DNA of 64,000 nucleotides from Xylanimonas cellulosilytica DSM 15894 (lineage in GTDB: Bacteria > Actinomycetota > Actinomycetes > Actinomycetales > Cellulomonadaceae). The position numbers and the translations under genes are program-made. Below, piece after piece: positions 25,906-34,217 of this stretch. The DNA lies in the NCBI RefSeq assembly GCF_000024965.1, contig NC_013530.1, positions 434,001 to 498,000 on the forward strand, in the 5' to 3' direction. Below the pieces are notes generated by a model. The model was not told the origin of the DNA. It was given only the letters and a program-made list of their open reading frames with translations, and ran no database searches. Positions within the stretch are counted from its first letter, which is position 1, and every line of letters starts with the position of its first letter.

Positions 25906-27654
25906 TCAGTCAGATTCCAGCGGCACCATCCCGGCGACGTCGCCGACGTGCAGGCGTGCTGCCTGGGCGGTGGCGTCGTCCGGCAGGGTCGCTGCGGTGT
26001 CGTAGGCCTCGATCCGTGCGCGGTACGCCGCGGTCTCGGCCTCCTTGGTGGCGTCGTCCCAGCCCAGCAGGGGTGCGACGACGTCGACGATCTCCGGCAG
26101 CGCGGCCAGGCCGGCGTCGGGGACCTCGTAGACGAGACGCGTGCGGTGCAGCAGCACGTCCTCGAGGTGCAGGGCACCCTCGTGGGTGACCGCGAAGTGG
26201 ATCTCGGCGCGCAGATAGGCCGAGGCGTGCTCAAGCGGTCGGGCGAGCCCGGGGTCGGTCTCGCACAGCTCGACCAGCTCCGTGAGGTCGGAGCCGTACC
26301 GGTGCAGCAGGTGGTCCACGATCGACGGCGACCAGCCGTACCGCTTGGCCCAGCTCCGGGCCAGCCGCGCGACGGCCTGCAGGCCGACGGCGCCGACGAG
26401 CGGGATCCGGTGCGTGATCGACGGCAGCCCTGCGGCACGCTGCCCGATGGCGTGGTCGACGGCGTCCTTCGCCATGACGCGGTACGTGGTGAGCTTGCCG
26501 CCCGCGATGACGGACAGCCCCGGCGTCGGCGTGGCGACCGTGTGCTCGCGGCTCACCTTCGCGCTGGAGGTGCCCTCCTTGGTGCCGGGCTGCAGCAGCG
26601 GCCGCAGGCCCGCGAACGTGCCGATGACGTCGTCACGCGTGAGGGGGTGGGCGAGCACCGCGTTGGCGTGCTCGAGGACGTAGTCGATGTCGGTGGCGCT
26701 CGCGACCGGGTCGCGCAGATCCTCGACCCACGGCGTGTCCGTGGTGCCGATGACCCAGTACCGCGACCACGGGATGATGAACAGCACCGACTTCTCGGTC
26801 TGCAGGATCAGGCCGACCTTGCCGCGGATGCGCTCGCGCGGCACGACGATGTGGATGCCCTTCGACGCGAGCACGTGCAACCCGCCCTCGCTGCCGGCGA
26901 GCGCCTCGGTCTGCTCGGTCCACACGCCGGTGGCGTTGATGACGGACCGGGCCCGCACGGTGATGCGCTTGCCGGTCTCCAGGTCGACGACGACGGCGCC
27001 GTTGACCGCCCCCGTCGCGGACTGCGTCAGCGCGGCGACCTGGGCGCGCGAGGCGGCGTGGGCGCCGTACCCGGCGGCGGTGCGCACGAGCGTGGTGACC
27101 AGGCGCGCGTCGTCGACGGAGGCGTCCCAGTACTGCACGGCCCCGATGGCGGCGTCGTGCGCGAGGTCGGGGAACTTCTTGGCCATCTGGCTGCGGGTCA
27201 GGTGCCGGTGCAGCGGCATGGCGCGCTTGCCCGGCGCGAGGCTGGCGAGCGTGTCGTACAGCGCGATGCCCGTGCCCACGTACGCCCGCTCCCAGATGCG
27301 GTGCTCGAGCGGGTAGAGGAACGGGACGGGCCGCACGAGGTGCGGGGCGAGCTCCTTGAGGAGGAGGTCGCGTTCCGTCAGGGCCTCGTGCACCAGGTGG
27401 AAGTCGAGCATCTGGAGATAGCGCAGGCCACCGTGCACGAGCTTCGAGCTGCGGCTCGACGTCCCCGAGGCCCAGTCCTGCGCCTCCACGATCGCCGTCG
27501 ACAACCCACGCGTCACGGCGTCGAGCGCGATGCCGGCTCCCGTCACCCCGCCCCCGACGACGAGGACGTCGAGCTCGGCGGTCGGCGACGTCGACCCCTC
27601 GAGCGCGGCCAGAGCCTGTTCCCGTGACTCCGCGGTGAGCCGGTTCGTGGCCAT
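25906..27654 (-). CDS. glpD: Glycerol-3-phosphate dehydrogenase (FAD, GlpD type)
   Basis: The 582-residue membrane-associated flavoenzyme oxidises glycerol 3-phosphate to dihydroxyacetone phosphate and passes electrons to quinone. It has the FAD-binding Rossmann start DVLVVGGGVTGAGIALDAVTRGL, the GlpD signatures SRSSKLVHGGLRYL and IGTTDTPW, and the C-terminal GlpD helical domain (from about residue 420). ATG at 27654 with GAAGGGAG upstream. First gene of the glp operon. The GTGACGT/ACGTCAC inverted repeat at 27678-27696 lies directly upstream and is the best operator candidate. Confidence 0.95.
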   Translation of the reverse strand: MATNRLTAESREQALAALEGSTSPTAELDVLVVGGGVTGAGIALDAVTRGLSTAIVEAQDWASGTSSRSSKLVHGGLRYLQMLDFHLVHEALTERDLLLKELAPHLVRPVPFLYPLEHRIWERAYVGTGIALYDTLASLAPGKRAMPLHRHLTRSQMAKKFPDLAHDAAIGAVQYWDASVDDARLVTTLVRTAAGYGAHAASRAQVAALTQSATGAVNGAVVVDLETGKRITVRARSVINATGVWTEQTEALAGSEGGLHVLASKGIHIVVPRERIRGKVGLILQTEKSVLFIIPWSRYWVIGTTDTPWVEDLRDPVASATDIDYVLEHANAVLAHPLTRDDVIGTFAGLRPLLQPGTKEGTSSAKVSREHTVATPTPGLSVIAGGKLTTYRVMAKDAVDHAIGQRAAGLPSITHRIPLVGAVGLQAVARLARSWAKRYGWSPSIVDHLLHRYGSDLTELVELCETDPGLARPLEHASAYLRAEIHFAVTHEGALHLEDVLLHRTRLVYEVPDAGLAALPEIVDVVAPLLGWDDATKEAETAAYRARIEAYDTAATLPDDATAQAARLHVGDVAGMVPLESD

Positions 27655-27677
27655 GTGCGGGGCTCCCTTCGCTGCAG

Positions 27678-27696
27678 GTGACGTGGCTAACGTCAC
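27678..27696. promoter_or_regulatory. Inverted repeat upstream of glpD
   Basis: Perfect 7-bp arms GTGACGT and ACGTCAC separated by 5 bp sit 24 bp upstream of glpD in the gap shared with divergent argA. On the minus strand a TTAGCC stretch inside the site could serve as -10. No glp regulator gene is in the window. Confidence 0.5.
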
Positions 27697-27762
27697 ACCC
27701 CGTGGACGGGTCCGCAACCGGATCGCCGCAGCGCACCGGGGCTGCGCCCGTACAGTGACGGC

Positions 27763-28278
27763 GTGCACGTGACGATCCGACCCGCGCTGCCCGCCGACGT
27801 CCGGACCGTGCGGACGCTGGTCGATCCGTACGCGCAGCGGCGCATCCTGCTCGCCAAGGAGCTCGTCGGGTACTTCGAGGCCGTGCAGGAGTTCATGGTT
27901 GCCGAGGTACCCGCGGGATCGAGCGGATCGCGCGAGGTGGTGGGCTGTGGCGCGCTGCACGTCATGTGGGACGACCTCGCCGAGATCCGCACCCTCGCCG
28001 TCGCCCCCGAGCACCTGGGCACGGGTGTGGGGCACGCCCTCGTGTCGGCCCTCGTCGACCGGGCGGCGGCCATGGGCCTGTCCCGCCTGTTCTGCTTGAC
28101 CTTCGAGGTCGACTTCTTCCGCCGGCACGGCTTCGAGGTGATCGAGGGCACCCCGGTCAGCACCGACGTGTACGCCGAGCTGCTGCGCTCGCACGACGAC
28201 GGCGTCGCCGAGTTCCTGGACCTCGCACGGGTGAAGCCCAACACGCTGGGCAACACGCGCATGCTGCTCACTCTCTGA
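27763..28278 (+). CDS. argA: Amino-acid N-acetyltransferase (short ArgA type)
   Basis: The 171-residue GNAT protein matches the short mycobacterial/actinobacterial ArgA that acetylates glutamate (or glutamine) as the first step of arginine synthesis. Seen in sequence: TIRPALPADVRTVRTLVDPYAQRRILLAKELVGYFEAVQEFMVAE at the start (recognition region), and the acetyl-CoA loop LAVAPEHLGTGVGHALV. The promoter appears leaderless: TACAGT (27751-27756) is 6 nt before the GTG. It is divergent from glpD. ArgA versus another GNAT is inferred from overall pattern. Confidence 0.85.
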   Translation: MHVTIRPALPADVRTVRTLVDPYAQRRILLAKELVGYFEAVQEFMVAEVPAGSSGSREVVGCGALHVMWDDLAEIRTLAVAPEHLGTGVGHALVSALVDRAAAMGLSRLFCLTFEVDFFRRHGFEVIEGTPVSTDVYAELLRSHDDGVAEFLDLARVKPNTLGNTRMLLTL

Positions 28279-28398
28279 CCCTCGCACCGGTCGTCCAGAG
28301 CCACGATCAGGCCGCTCACCAGGGATTCAAGGCATCCTTGAGCCAGGACGCCGACGTCCTGGCGCCCTCGGCAACGATGCGAGAAAGGTGTGATCACG

Positions 28399-28548
28399 AT
28401 GTTCACGGTGATGGCCGCCGCAGCGGACGTCATGATGGCCGCCCAGGCGGGTTCGCTCTCCAGCACGCTGACGGTCGTCGGTCTGGTCGCGGTCCTCGTC
28501 GGGATCGCGAGCCTCCAGGCCGTCTCGATGTGGCGCACGCAGAACTGA
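28399..28548 (+). CDS. Small membrane protein (49 residues)
   Basis: A short ORF runs from the ATG at 28399 to TGA, preceded by AAAGGTG with 8-nt spacing. The product has an alanine/methionine-rich amphipathic start (VMAAAADVMMAAQ) and one hydrophobic helix (about residues 23-42, LTVVGLVAVLVGIASLQAV). It has no recognised family. Codon usage is as G/C-biased as that of its neighbours, and the ribosome site supports translation. A strong hairpin follows at 28584. Confidence 0.55.
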   Translation: MFTVMAAAADVMMAAQAGSLSSTLTVVGLVAVLVGIASLQAVSMWRTQN

Positions 28549-28583
28549 CCCGCACCCGTCTGTCCGCCGCCCACGCGCATGGA

Positions 28584-28629
28584 GCTGTCAGAAGGTGGCA
28601 AGTTCTCGCGCTTGCGACCTTCTGACAGC
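28584..28629. terminator. Hairpin with 13-bp perfect stem
   Basis: Arms GCTGTCAGAAGGT (28584-28596) and its complement (28617-28629) pair perfectly; a further 5-bp GCAAG/CTTGC stem lies inside. It follows the small ORF and probably ends its transcript. The right arm begins a run of CTGACAG-type repeats reaching the mutY 3' end. Confidence 0.7.
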
Positions 28630-28741
28630 CCGGACCCTCTGACAGCCCGGGTTCCTGACCGCCGCGGAACTCCTGGCGGCCGCGGACTCCCTGACAGTCG
28701 CAGATTCCCTGACTGGCGCGCGGGGCGCGGGTCAGTCAGGG
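28622..28741. repeat. Degenerate CTGAC-containing repeats ending in the mutY terminator
   Basis: Copies of CTGACAG or CTGAC occur near 28622, 28641, 28657, 28691 and 28709 in the gap before mutY. The last forms perfect 8-bp arms CCCTGACT (28707-28714) and AGTCAGGG (28734-28741) around the mutY stop codon and is likely the mutY terminator. Origin of the repeats is not clear; they may be decayed hairpin copies. Confidence 0.55.
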
Positions 28742-29634
28742 AGGCGGTAGCCCTCCGGGGTGCGGACGACCAGGCCGTCCGCGAGCAGCCCGACGAGGCA
28801 GCGGTCCACCTGCGTCTCGTCCGGAGACGCGGCACCGAGCGCATCGCGGCCCTGCACCGCGTCGGCCGCACGCAGCGCGGCCATGATCCGCCCGCGGCAC
28901 TGCCGGTCCGTGCCGTGCCAGGCCTGGGTCTTGCGGCGGTGCGCATGCGCGTCGCCGGGGCACCCCGCCGCCCGCCACGCGCACAGATCGCGCACCGGGC
29001 ACTCCGCGCACCGCGGCGACCGTGCCGTGCACACCAGCGCACCGAGCTCCATCGACGCCGCAGCCCACGCGGCAGCGGCGTCGTCGTCGTGCGGTACGAC
29101 GGCGGTGGCGGTCGCCCGCTCGGCCGCCGTCGGGCTGGGAGCGGGCAGCGCGACGCCGCCCACCGCGCGCGCCAGGACCCGGCGCACGTTGGTGTCGACG
29201 ACGACGGCGCGACGCCCGAACGCGAACGCGCGCACCGCGGCGGCCGTGTACTCCCCGACGCCGGGCAGGGCGCGCAGGGCGGCCTCGTCGTCGGGCACCG
29301 CACCGTCGTGCCGCTCCACCAGGACGCGTGCGCACTCCTGCAGGCGCAGGGCGCGGCGCGGGTAGCCGAGGCGGTCCCAGGCGCGCAGCACGTCGGCGGT
29401 GCTCGCCGCGGCAAGGTCCGACGGCGTGGGCCAGCGCTCCATCCACGCCCGCCAGGCGGGTTCGACGCGCACGACCGGCGTCTGTTGCAGCATCACCTCG
29501 CTGACCAGGACGCCCCACGGGGTGCGGTCGGCAGCCCGCCACGGCAGATCACGGCGGGCACCGTCGAACCAGCGGACGACGCGCTCGACCAGTGCGCGCG
29601 ACGGGTGCTCCGGGGGCTGATCGGGTGCGGGCAC
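28732..29634 (-). CDS. mutY: A/G-specific adenine glycosylase
   Basis: The 300-residue DNA repair enzyme removes adenine mispaired with 8-oxoguanine. Seen: SEVMLQQT with catalytic E46, the helix-hairpin-helix LPGVGEYTAAAV, the VVDTNVRRV aspartate, and a [4Fe-4S] site with C-x6-C-x2-C-x5-C (CTARSPRCAECPVRDLC). The usual MutT-like C-terminal domain is absent; about 80 other residues end the protein. TACGGT (29641-29646) lies 6 nt before the GTG at 29634, giving a leaderless start; a GTG at 29640 directly abuts the -10 and is less likely. It heads toward the glp region, opposite to the next gene. Confidence 0.93.
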   Translation of the reverse strand: MPAPDQPPEHPSRALVERVVRWFDGARRDLPWRAADRTPWGVLVSEVMLQQTPVVRVEPAWRAWMERWPTPSDLAAASTADVLRAWDRLGYPRRALRLQECARVLVERHDGAVPDDEAALRALPGVGEYTAAAVRAFAFGRRAVVVDTNVRRVLARAVGGVALPAPSPTAAERATATAVVPHDDDAAAAWAAASMELGALVCTARSPRCAECPVRDLCAWRAAGCPGDAHAHRRKTQAWHGTDRQCRGRIMAALRAADAVQGRDALGAASPDETQVDRCLVGLLADGLVVRTPEGYRLPD

Positions 29635-29749
29635 GGGCACACCGTAACCGTGTGACGCGGCACGGTGGGACGTCCGGCGGCGCGGCTCCCCGGTCCGGCG
29701 GCGGCGTCGTCGTACCTTGTGGCCGACCCCTCGCCCCACCGGAGGTTCC

Positions 29750-31276
29750 GTGACACCCGCCGACCGTGAGCGCTCTGCGGGCGGCAACGCCGCCCGCGGC
29801 TCCGGCGCGCGCGGAACCGGGCAGCGTTCGAGCGGGACGGGGCAGCGTTCCGGGCAGACCGCGCGCTCCGGAGGCGGGGCGTCGTCGCGCGGTTCGAGCA
29901 CGTCGCGCAGCTCGGGGGAGCCGCGCGGTTCGAGCACGTCGCGTTCCGCGCCCGCGCAACGCTCGGCGCCCGCACGGTCGGGCCGGCGAGGGCAGTCGGC
30001 CCAGGGCCGGGGCGAAGCGTCGGCGCGACAGTCGGCATCGCGGCAGTCGTCGGCAAAGTCGGCGTCGGGAAAGCCAGCCTCGGGAAAGTCGGCGGCGGGA
30101 CAGTCGTCGTCCCGACAGTCCGGGACGACGGCGAAGAAGTCCGGCCCGGCGACCGGTCGCGCGCGGAGCGCGAAGAGCGACCAGCGGGTGGTCTCGGTGA
30201 ACCGGCTGCAGGCCCCCGGTGCCGCGACGCCGCGCGCGAGGACTGCGACGCCGGCGAAGGGCTCGTCGTCCAAGGGCGCCACGCCGTCGAAGGCGAAGAC
30301 GTCGAAAGCTGCGCCGTCGAAGACCGCGTCGAAGACTGCCTCGTCGAAGAATGCGTCGCCGTCGACCGATGCGCGGTCCGCAGGTACCCGGACCACCGGG
30401 CGACCCGCGTCCGGCAGCACCACGGCGCGCGCCGCGTCCACCCGGACGGCGTCCCGCTCCGCCTCCAGCCGGACCACGGCCCGCTCCGCGCCCGCTCGTG
30501 GCGGCTCGCGTCCGGCGGATCGGCGACCGGCACCGCGCGGGCCTGTGCCGCCGCGTCGACGCTTCCCCGTCATGCCGGTGATCGTGCTGGGCCTGCTCGT
30601 GGGTCTGGGCTGGACGGCGGGCTACGGCATCGGGCAGGGGGTCGCGTGGGTGCGCGACGTCTGGCCCGACCCGGTGCCGCGGCTGGTCGCGGACAAGGTC
30701 GCGGCGCCTGAGCCTGCCGACGTCGGAGGACCGATCCAGGCGTGCCCTGCGTCGTCGCTCACGCTCGCGGCGATCCCGGACGCGATGCACGTGCAGCCGG
30801 GCCAGACGATCTCCTTCGACGTCTCGATCACCAACTCGGGCCGTCGCCCGTGCCTCGTCAACGCGGGCGACGCGTCCCGCCAGCTGGTCGTCACCGACGC
30901 CGAGGGCGTGACGGTGTGGACCACCGCGCACTGCGGGACCGGGGCGCGCGACCTGCTGCTCGGCCCGGGCGACGTCCGGCAGAGCACGCTGCGCTGGTCC
31001 GGCCGTGCGTCGGTCGAGGGTGCCTGCACGACGGGCCAGGACGCCGTCCCGCCGGGCACCTACACGGCGCAGCTCGTCATGGCCGACGTCCTGGGCGCCA
31101 AGAGCACGCCGGCAACGATCACGATCGAAGCCCCGCCGCCCCCGCCCGAGCCGACCCCGGACCCGACGACCGAGCCACCCGCCCCCACCCCGGACAACGA
31201 GCCCACCGCCGAAGCAGAGCCCACCGACGACCAGACCGCCGGAAACGAACCTGCCGACGACGATCCCGCCGGATAG
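29750..31276 (+). CDS. Membrane protein with long basic low-complexity cytoplasmic tail
   Basis: The 508-residue protein has three parts. Residues 1 to about 265 are low-complexity, rich in Ser, Ala, Arg, Thr, Lys and Gly, with histone-H1-like KAKTSKAAPSKTASKTAS and SGKPASGKSAAGQ runs. A single TM helix follows (about 268-292, PVIVLGLLVGLGWTAGYGIG). The rest is an extracytoplasmic beta-sandwich-like domain with a few cysteines and a Pro/Thr/Glu-rich tail (PTPDPTTEPPAPTPDNEPT). The GTG at 29750 is preceded by GGAGGTT. It lies between mutY and disA, transcribed toward disA. No known function; the basic tail could bind DNA, RNA or acidic lipids. Confidence 0.75.
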   Translation: MTPADRERSAGGNAARGSGARGTGQRSSGTGQRSGQTARSGGGASSRGSSTSRSSGEPRGSSTSRSAPAQRSAPARSGRRGQSAQGRGEASARQSASRQSSAKSASGKPASGKSAAGQSSSRQSGTTAKKSGPATGRARSAKSDQRVVSVNRLQAPGAATPRARTATPAKGSSSKGATPSKAKTSKAAPSKTASKTASSKNASPSTDARSAGTRTTGRPASGSTTARAASTRTASRSASSRTTARSAPARGGSRPADRRPAPRGPVPPRRRFPVMPVIVLGLLVGLGWTAGYGIGQGVAWVRDVWPDPVPRLVADKVAAPEPADVGGPIQACPASSLTLAAIPDAMHVQPGQTISFDVSITNSGRRPCLVNAGDASRQLVVTDAEGVTVWTTAHCGTGARDLLLGPGDVRQSTLRWSGRASVEGACTTGQDAVPPGTYTAQLVMADVLGAKSTPATITIEAPPPPPEPTPDPTTEPPAPTPDNEPTAEAEPTDDQTAGNEPADDDPAG

Positions 31277-31312
31277 CGAGCCCGGGACGGCCCATCGGAA
31301 GAGCCCAACGAA

Positions 31313-31413
31313 GCGGAGGGACCGACGTCGTGTGCGCGGTCCTATCTCTCCCGAAGTGGAGCGCCCCCAGGGGCGCGTGAACGGGACCGCGCACACGACG
31401 TCGGTCCCTCCGC
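31313..31413. repeat. 30-bp perfect inverted repeat with nested hairpin (bidirectional terminator?)
   Basis: Arms at 31313-31342 and 31384-31413 are perfect reverse complements over 30 bp. The 41-nt loop holds a second hairpin (GCGCCC/GGGCGC). It lies between two convergent genes and could stop transcription from both sides, but the stem is far longer than terminators elsewhere in this window. Confidence 0.8.
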
Positions 31414-31458
31414 GCACCCAGCCGGTCTCTCTCCCAGACAACCGTCCAAGAGAGCAGC

Positions 31459-32544
31459 TCAGACGTAACGCTCCAAGATGCTCGACTCGGCCAGCCGGGA
31501 CAGCCCTTCACGCACCGCCCGGGCCCGCTGCTCGCCGACCCCGTCGACGGCCATGAGATCGTCCACGGACGCCGCGAGGAGCTTCTGCAGGCCACCGAAG
31601 TGGGCCACGAGCCGGTCGATGATCGCGGCGGGCAGGCGTGGCACCTTGGACAGCAGCCGGTAACCGTGCGGGGCGACGGCGGCGTCGAGCGCGAGGCCGG
31701 CCCCGGGCAGGTCGAGCACGCGGCCGATCTGGCCGAGGTCGAGGAGCTGGCTGGAGTCGAGGCTCGACAGGGCGGCCTGCACGTCGAGGAACGACTTCCC
31801 GGTGCGTTCGAGCTCGACGTAGTCGCGCACCACGAACTCGCGGTCGGAGCCGATGCCGCCGATGAGCTCGTCGAGCTGCAGGGCGAGGAGGCGCCCGTCG
31901 ACGCCGAGCTCGATGACGTACCCGTCGATCTCCTCGGAGATGCGGCGGACCATCTCGAGGCGCTGCACCACGGCGCAGACGTCGCGCACGGTGACGAGGT
32001 CCTCGATCTCCAGGGCGGACAGGGTGCCGGAGACCTCGTCGAGGCGGGCGCGGTAGCGCTCGAGGGTGGCGAGGGCCTGGTTGGCGCGGCCCATGATCGT
32101 GTCCGAGTCCTCGAGCACGTGCCGGGAGTCGCTGACGTACAGCGCGACGATCCGCATGGACTGGGACACGGAGATGACGGGGAACCCGCACTGCTTGGCC
32201 ACCCGCTCGGCCGTGCGGTGCCGGGTGCCGGACTCGCTGGTCTCGATGGTGGGGTCGGGCAGGAGCTGCACGGCCGCGCGTCGGATGCGCGTCGCGTCGC
32301 GGTCGAGCACGACGGCGCCGTCCATCTTCGACAGCTCGCGCAGGCGTGTGGCGGAGAACGCGACGTCGAGCACGAACCCGCCCGAGCACATCTCCTCGAC
32401 CGTCTTGTCGAGGCCCAGCACGATGAGTGCGCCGGTGCGGCCGCGCAGGATGCGCTCGAGGCCGTCGCGGAGCTCGGTTCCTGGCGCGACGGCGGCGAGC
32501 GTCTCTCTCACGAGCTCGTCGCGGTGCGCGGGGGTGGATACCAC
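31459..32544 (-). CDS. disA: DNA integrity scanning protein DisA (diadenylate cyclase)
   Basis: The 361-residue protein makes c-di-AMP from two ATP and scans DNA for branched structures. It has the DAC domain with the DGA motif (residues 75-77) and RHR motif (108-110), a helical linker, and C-terminal helix-hairpin-helix motifs ([20 protein letters not shown]). Length is typical. TAGGAT (32551-32556, minus strand) lies 6 nt before the GTG, so the mRNA is probably leaderless. It follows radA on the same strand, a conserved pairing; RadA restrains DisA activity in other bacteria. Confidence 0.97.
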   Translation of the reverse strand: MVSTPAHRDELVRETLAAVAPGTELRDGLERILRGRTGALIVLGLDKTVEEMCSGGFVLDVAFSATRLRELSKMDGAVVLDRDATRIRRAAVQLLPDPTIETSESGTRHRTAERVAKQCGFPVISVSQSMRIVALYVSDSRHVLEDSDTIMGRANQALATLERYRARLDEVSGTLSALEIEDLVTVRDVCAVVQRLEMVRRISEEIDGYVIELGVDGRLLALQLDELIGGIGSDREFVVRDYVELERTGKSFLDVQAALSSLDSSQLLDLGQIGRVLDLPGAGLALDAAVAPHGYRLLSKVPRLPAAIIDRLVAHFGGLQKLLAASVDDLMAVDGVGEQRARAVREGLSRLAESSILERYV

Positions 32545-32633
32545 GGGTGAATCCTAGTGGGGAAGGTCCTGCGATCGCAGATGAGTGTCATACCGGCCAG
32601 CCCGTGGACGGCACCGGCCCGGAGGAGCGGGTT

Positions 32634-34106
32634 TCAGCGGCCTGACCGGCCCAGTCCGACGGCGTCGACGGCCTCGGCGACGTGGGCGGACTCGAGCAGC
32701 TCCAGGCCTGCGGCGGACCTGGCGGAGAGCCCTGCACGCGTCCCGGGCGGCACGACGGCGCGGACGAACCCGAGCCTCGCCGCTTCGGAGAGGCGGCGGT
32801 CGATGCCGGTGACCGGGCGGACGTCCCCGGCGAGCCCCACCTCCCCGAACGCGACGGTGCCGGCGGGCAGCGCGTCCCCGGTGCGGGCGGAGACGATGGC
32901 GAGGGCTGCGGCGAGGTCCGCGGCGGGCTCCCCGGCCCGGGCGCCGCCGACGGTGGACAGGTAGACGTCCTGGTCGGCGAGCCGCAGCGAGGCGTGCCGG
33001 TGCAGCACCGCGAGGATCTGGGCGAGGCGGGAGGACTCCATCCCGTTGGTGGTGCGCCGCGGGTTGGCGAGCGGGGACGGTGCCACGAGCGACTGGATCT
33101 CCAGGGCGAGCGGTCGCCGTCCTTCGAGCGTGACGGTGACGCACGATCCGGGGACGCCTGCGCCCAGATGGGAGAGGAACAGCCCGGAGGGGTCGGTCAG
33201 CCCGGTGATGCCGGTCTCGGTGAGCTCGAAGCAGCCGACCTCGTCCGTGGGGCCGAACCGGTTCTTCACGGCGCGCACCATGCGCAGCCGGGAGTGCCGG
33301 TCGCCCTCGAACTGGCACACGACGTCGACGAGGTGCTCCAGGGTGCGCGGCCCGGCGACGGTGCCGTCCTTGGTGACGTGCCCCACGAGCAGCACGGGCA
33401 CCTGCCGCTCCTTGGCGACGGCGATGAGCGCGGCCGCGACCTCGCGCACCTGTGAGACGCCGCCCGCGACGCCGTCGACCTCGGCGGAGGCGATGGTCTG
33501 CACGGAGTCGACGACGAGGAGCGCGGGGGACGTGGCCTCGACGTGCCCGAGCACGGTGCCCAGGTCCGTCTCGGCCGCGAGCAGCAGTGTGGGGGCCAGC
33601 GCGCCGACGCGCTCGGCCCGCAACCGCACCTGCCCGGCGGACTCCTCGCCGGTGACGTACAGGACGGTGCGCTCGCCCCCGACGGCGCGCAGCCCGCCCT
33701 TCGGGGCGCCCACGCCGCGTGCGTACTGCGAGGCCACCTCCAGCAGCAGCGTCGACTTGCCCACGCCCGGCTCGCCCGCCATGAGTACGACGGCGCCGGG
33801 GACGAGGCCGCCGCCCAGCACCCGGTCGAGCTCGTCGACACCCGTGGGTGCCGAGCGCGCGGACTCGACGTCGATCTCCGCGATGGGCCGGGCCGCCGAG
33901 CGCACCGGCGTGACCGCGACCGTGCGCGGGCCTGACGCCGCCGGCCCGTCCTCGGCCACCGTGCCCCACGCCTGGCACTCTCCGCAGCGGCCCACCCACT
34001 TGGCCGCGGCCCACCCGCACTCGGTGCAGCGGTAGGCGGGGCGGGCGGCCTTGGCACCGGCCCTCGAGGAGGTGGACCGGCTGCGCGACGACGTCGGTGT
34101 GCTCAC
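32634..34106 (-). CDS. radA: DNA repair protein RadA
   Basis: The 490-residue RecA-like helicase helps process recombination intermediates. It shows an N-terminal zinc finger (Cys27, 30, 41, 44), Walker A GEPGVGKS (111-118), the RadA motif VKNRFGPTDEVG, and a C-terminal Lon-protease-like domain (GGARAGEPAADLAAALAIVSA ... FGEVGLAGDVRPV). TACCGT (34114-34119, minus strand) is 7 nt before the GTG start, again leaderless. The N-terminal Ser/Arg-rich 20 residues are not conserved in the family. It is 89 bp upstream of disA. Confidence 0.96.
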   Translation of the reverse strand: MSTPTSSRSRSTSSRAGAKAARPAYRCTECGWAAAKWVGRCGECQAWGTVAEDGPAASGPRTVAVTPVRSAARPIAEIDVESARSAPTGVDELDRVLGGGLVPGAVVLMAGEPGVGKSTLLLEVASQYARGVGAPKGGLRAVGGERTVLYVTGEESAGQVRLRAERVGALAPTLLLAAETDLGTVLGHVEATSPALLVVDSVQTIASAEVDGVAGGVSQVREVAAALIAVAKERQVPVLLVGHVTKDGTVAGPRTLEHLVDVVCQFEGDRHSRLRMVRAVKNRFGPTDEVGCFELTETGITGLTDPSGLFLSHLGAGVPGSCVTVTLEGRRPLALEIQSLVAPSPLANPRRTTNGMESSRLAQILAVLHRHASLRLADQDVYLSTVGGARAGEPAADLAAALAIVSARTGDALPAGTVAFGEVGLAGDVRPVTGIDRRLSEAARLGFVRAVVPPGTRAGLSARSAAGLELLESAHVAEAVDAVGLGRSGR

Positions 34107-34217
34107 GGCCGCCACGGTAGGCGCCCCCACCGACAAGGAACCTCGCCGCGTGGGACGGCCCGCCCGGCCGCGACCGCTGCGTAGGCTGCCGCCCATCCGA
34201 TCAGGGGAGGCACCACG

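Noticed and set aside
25879-27627. Plus-strand frame opposite glpD
   Set aside because: Antisense shadow; glpD has complete family motifs on the other strand.
31313-31413. Insertion sequence ends
   Set aside because: Only 41 bp separate the arms, with no room for a transposase; a terminator or small palindromic element fits better.
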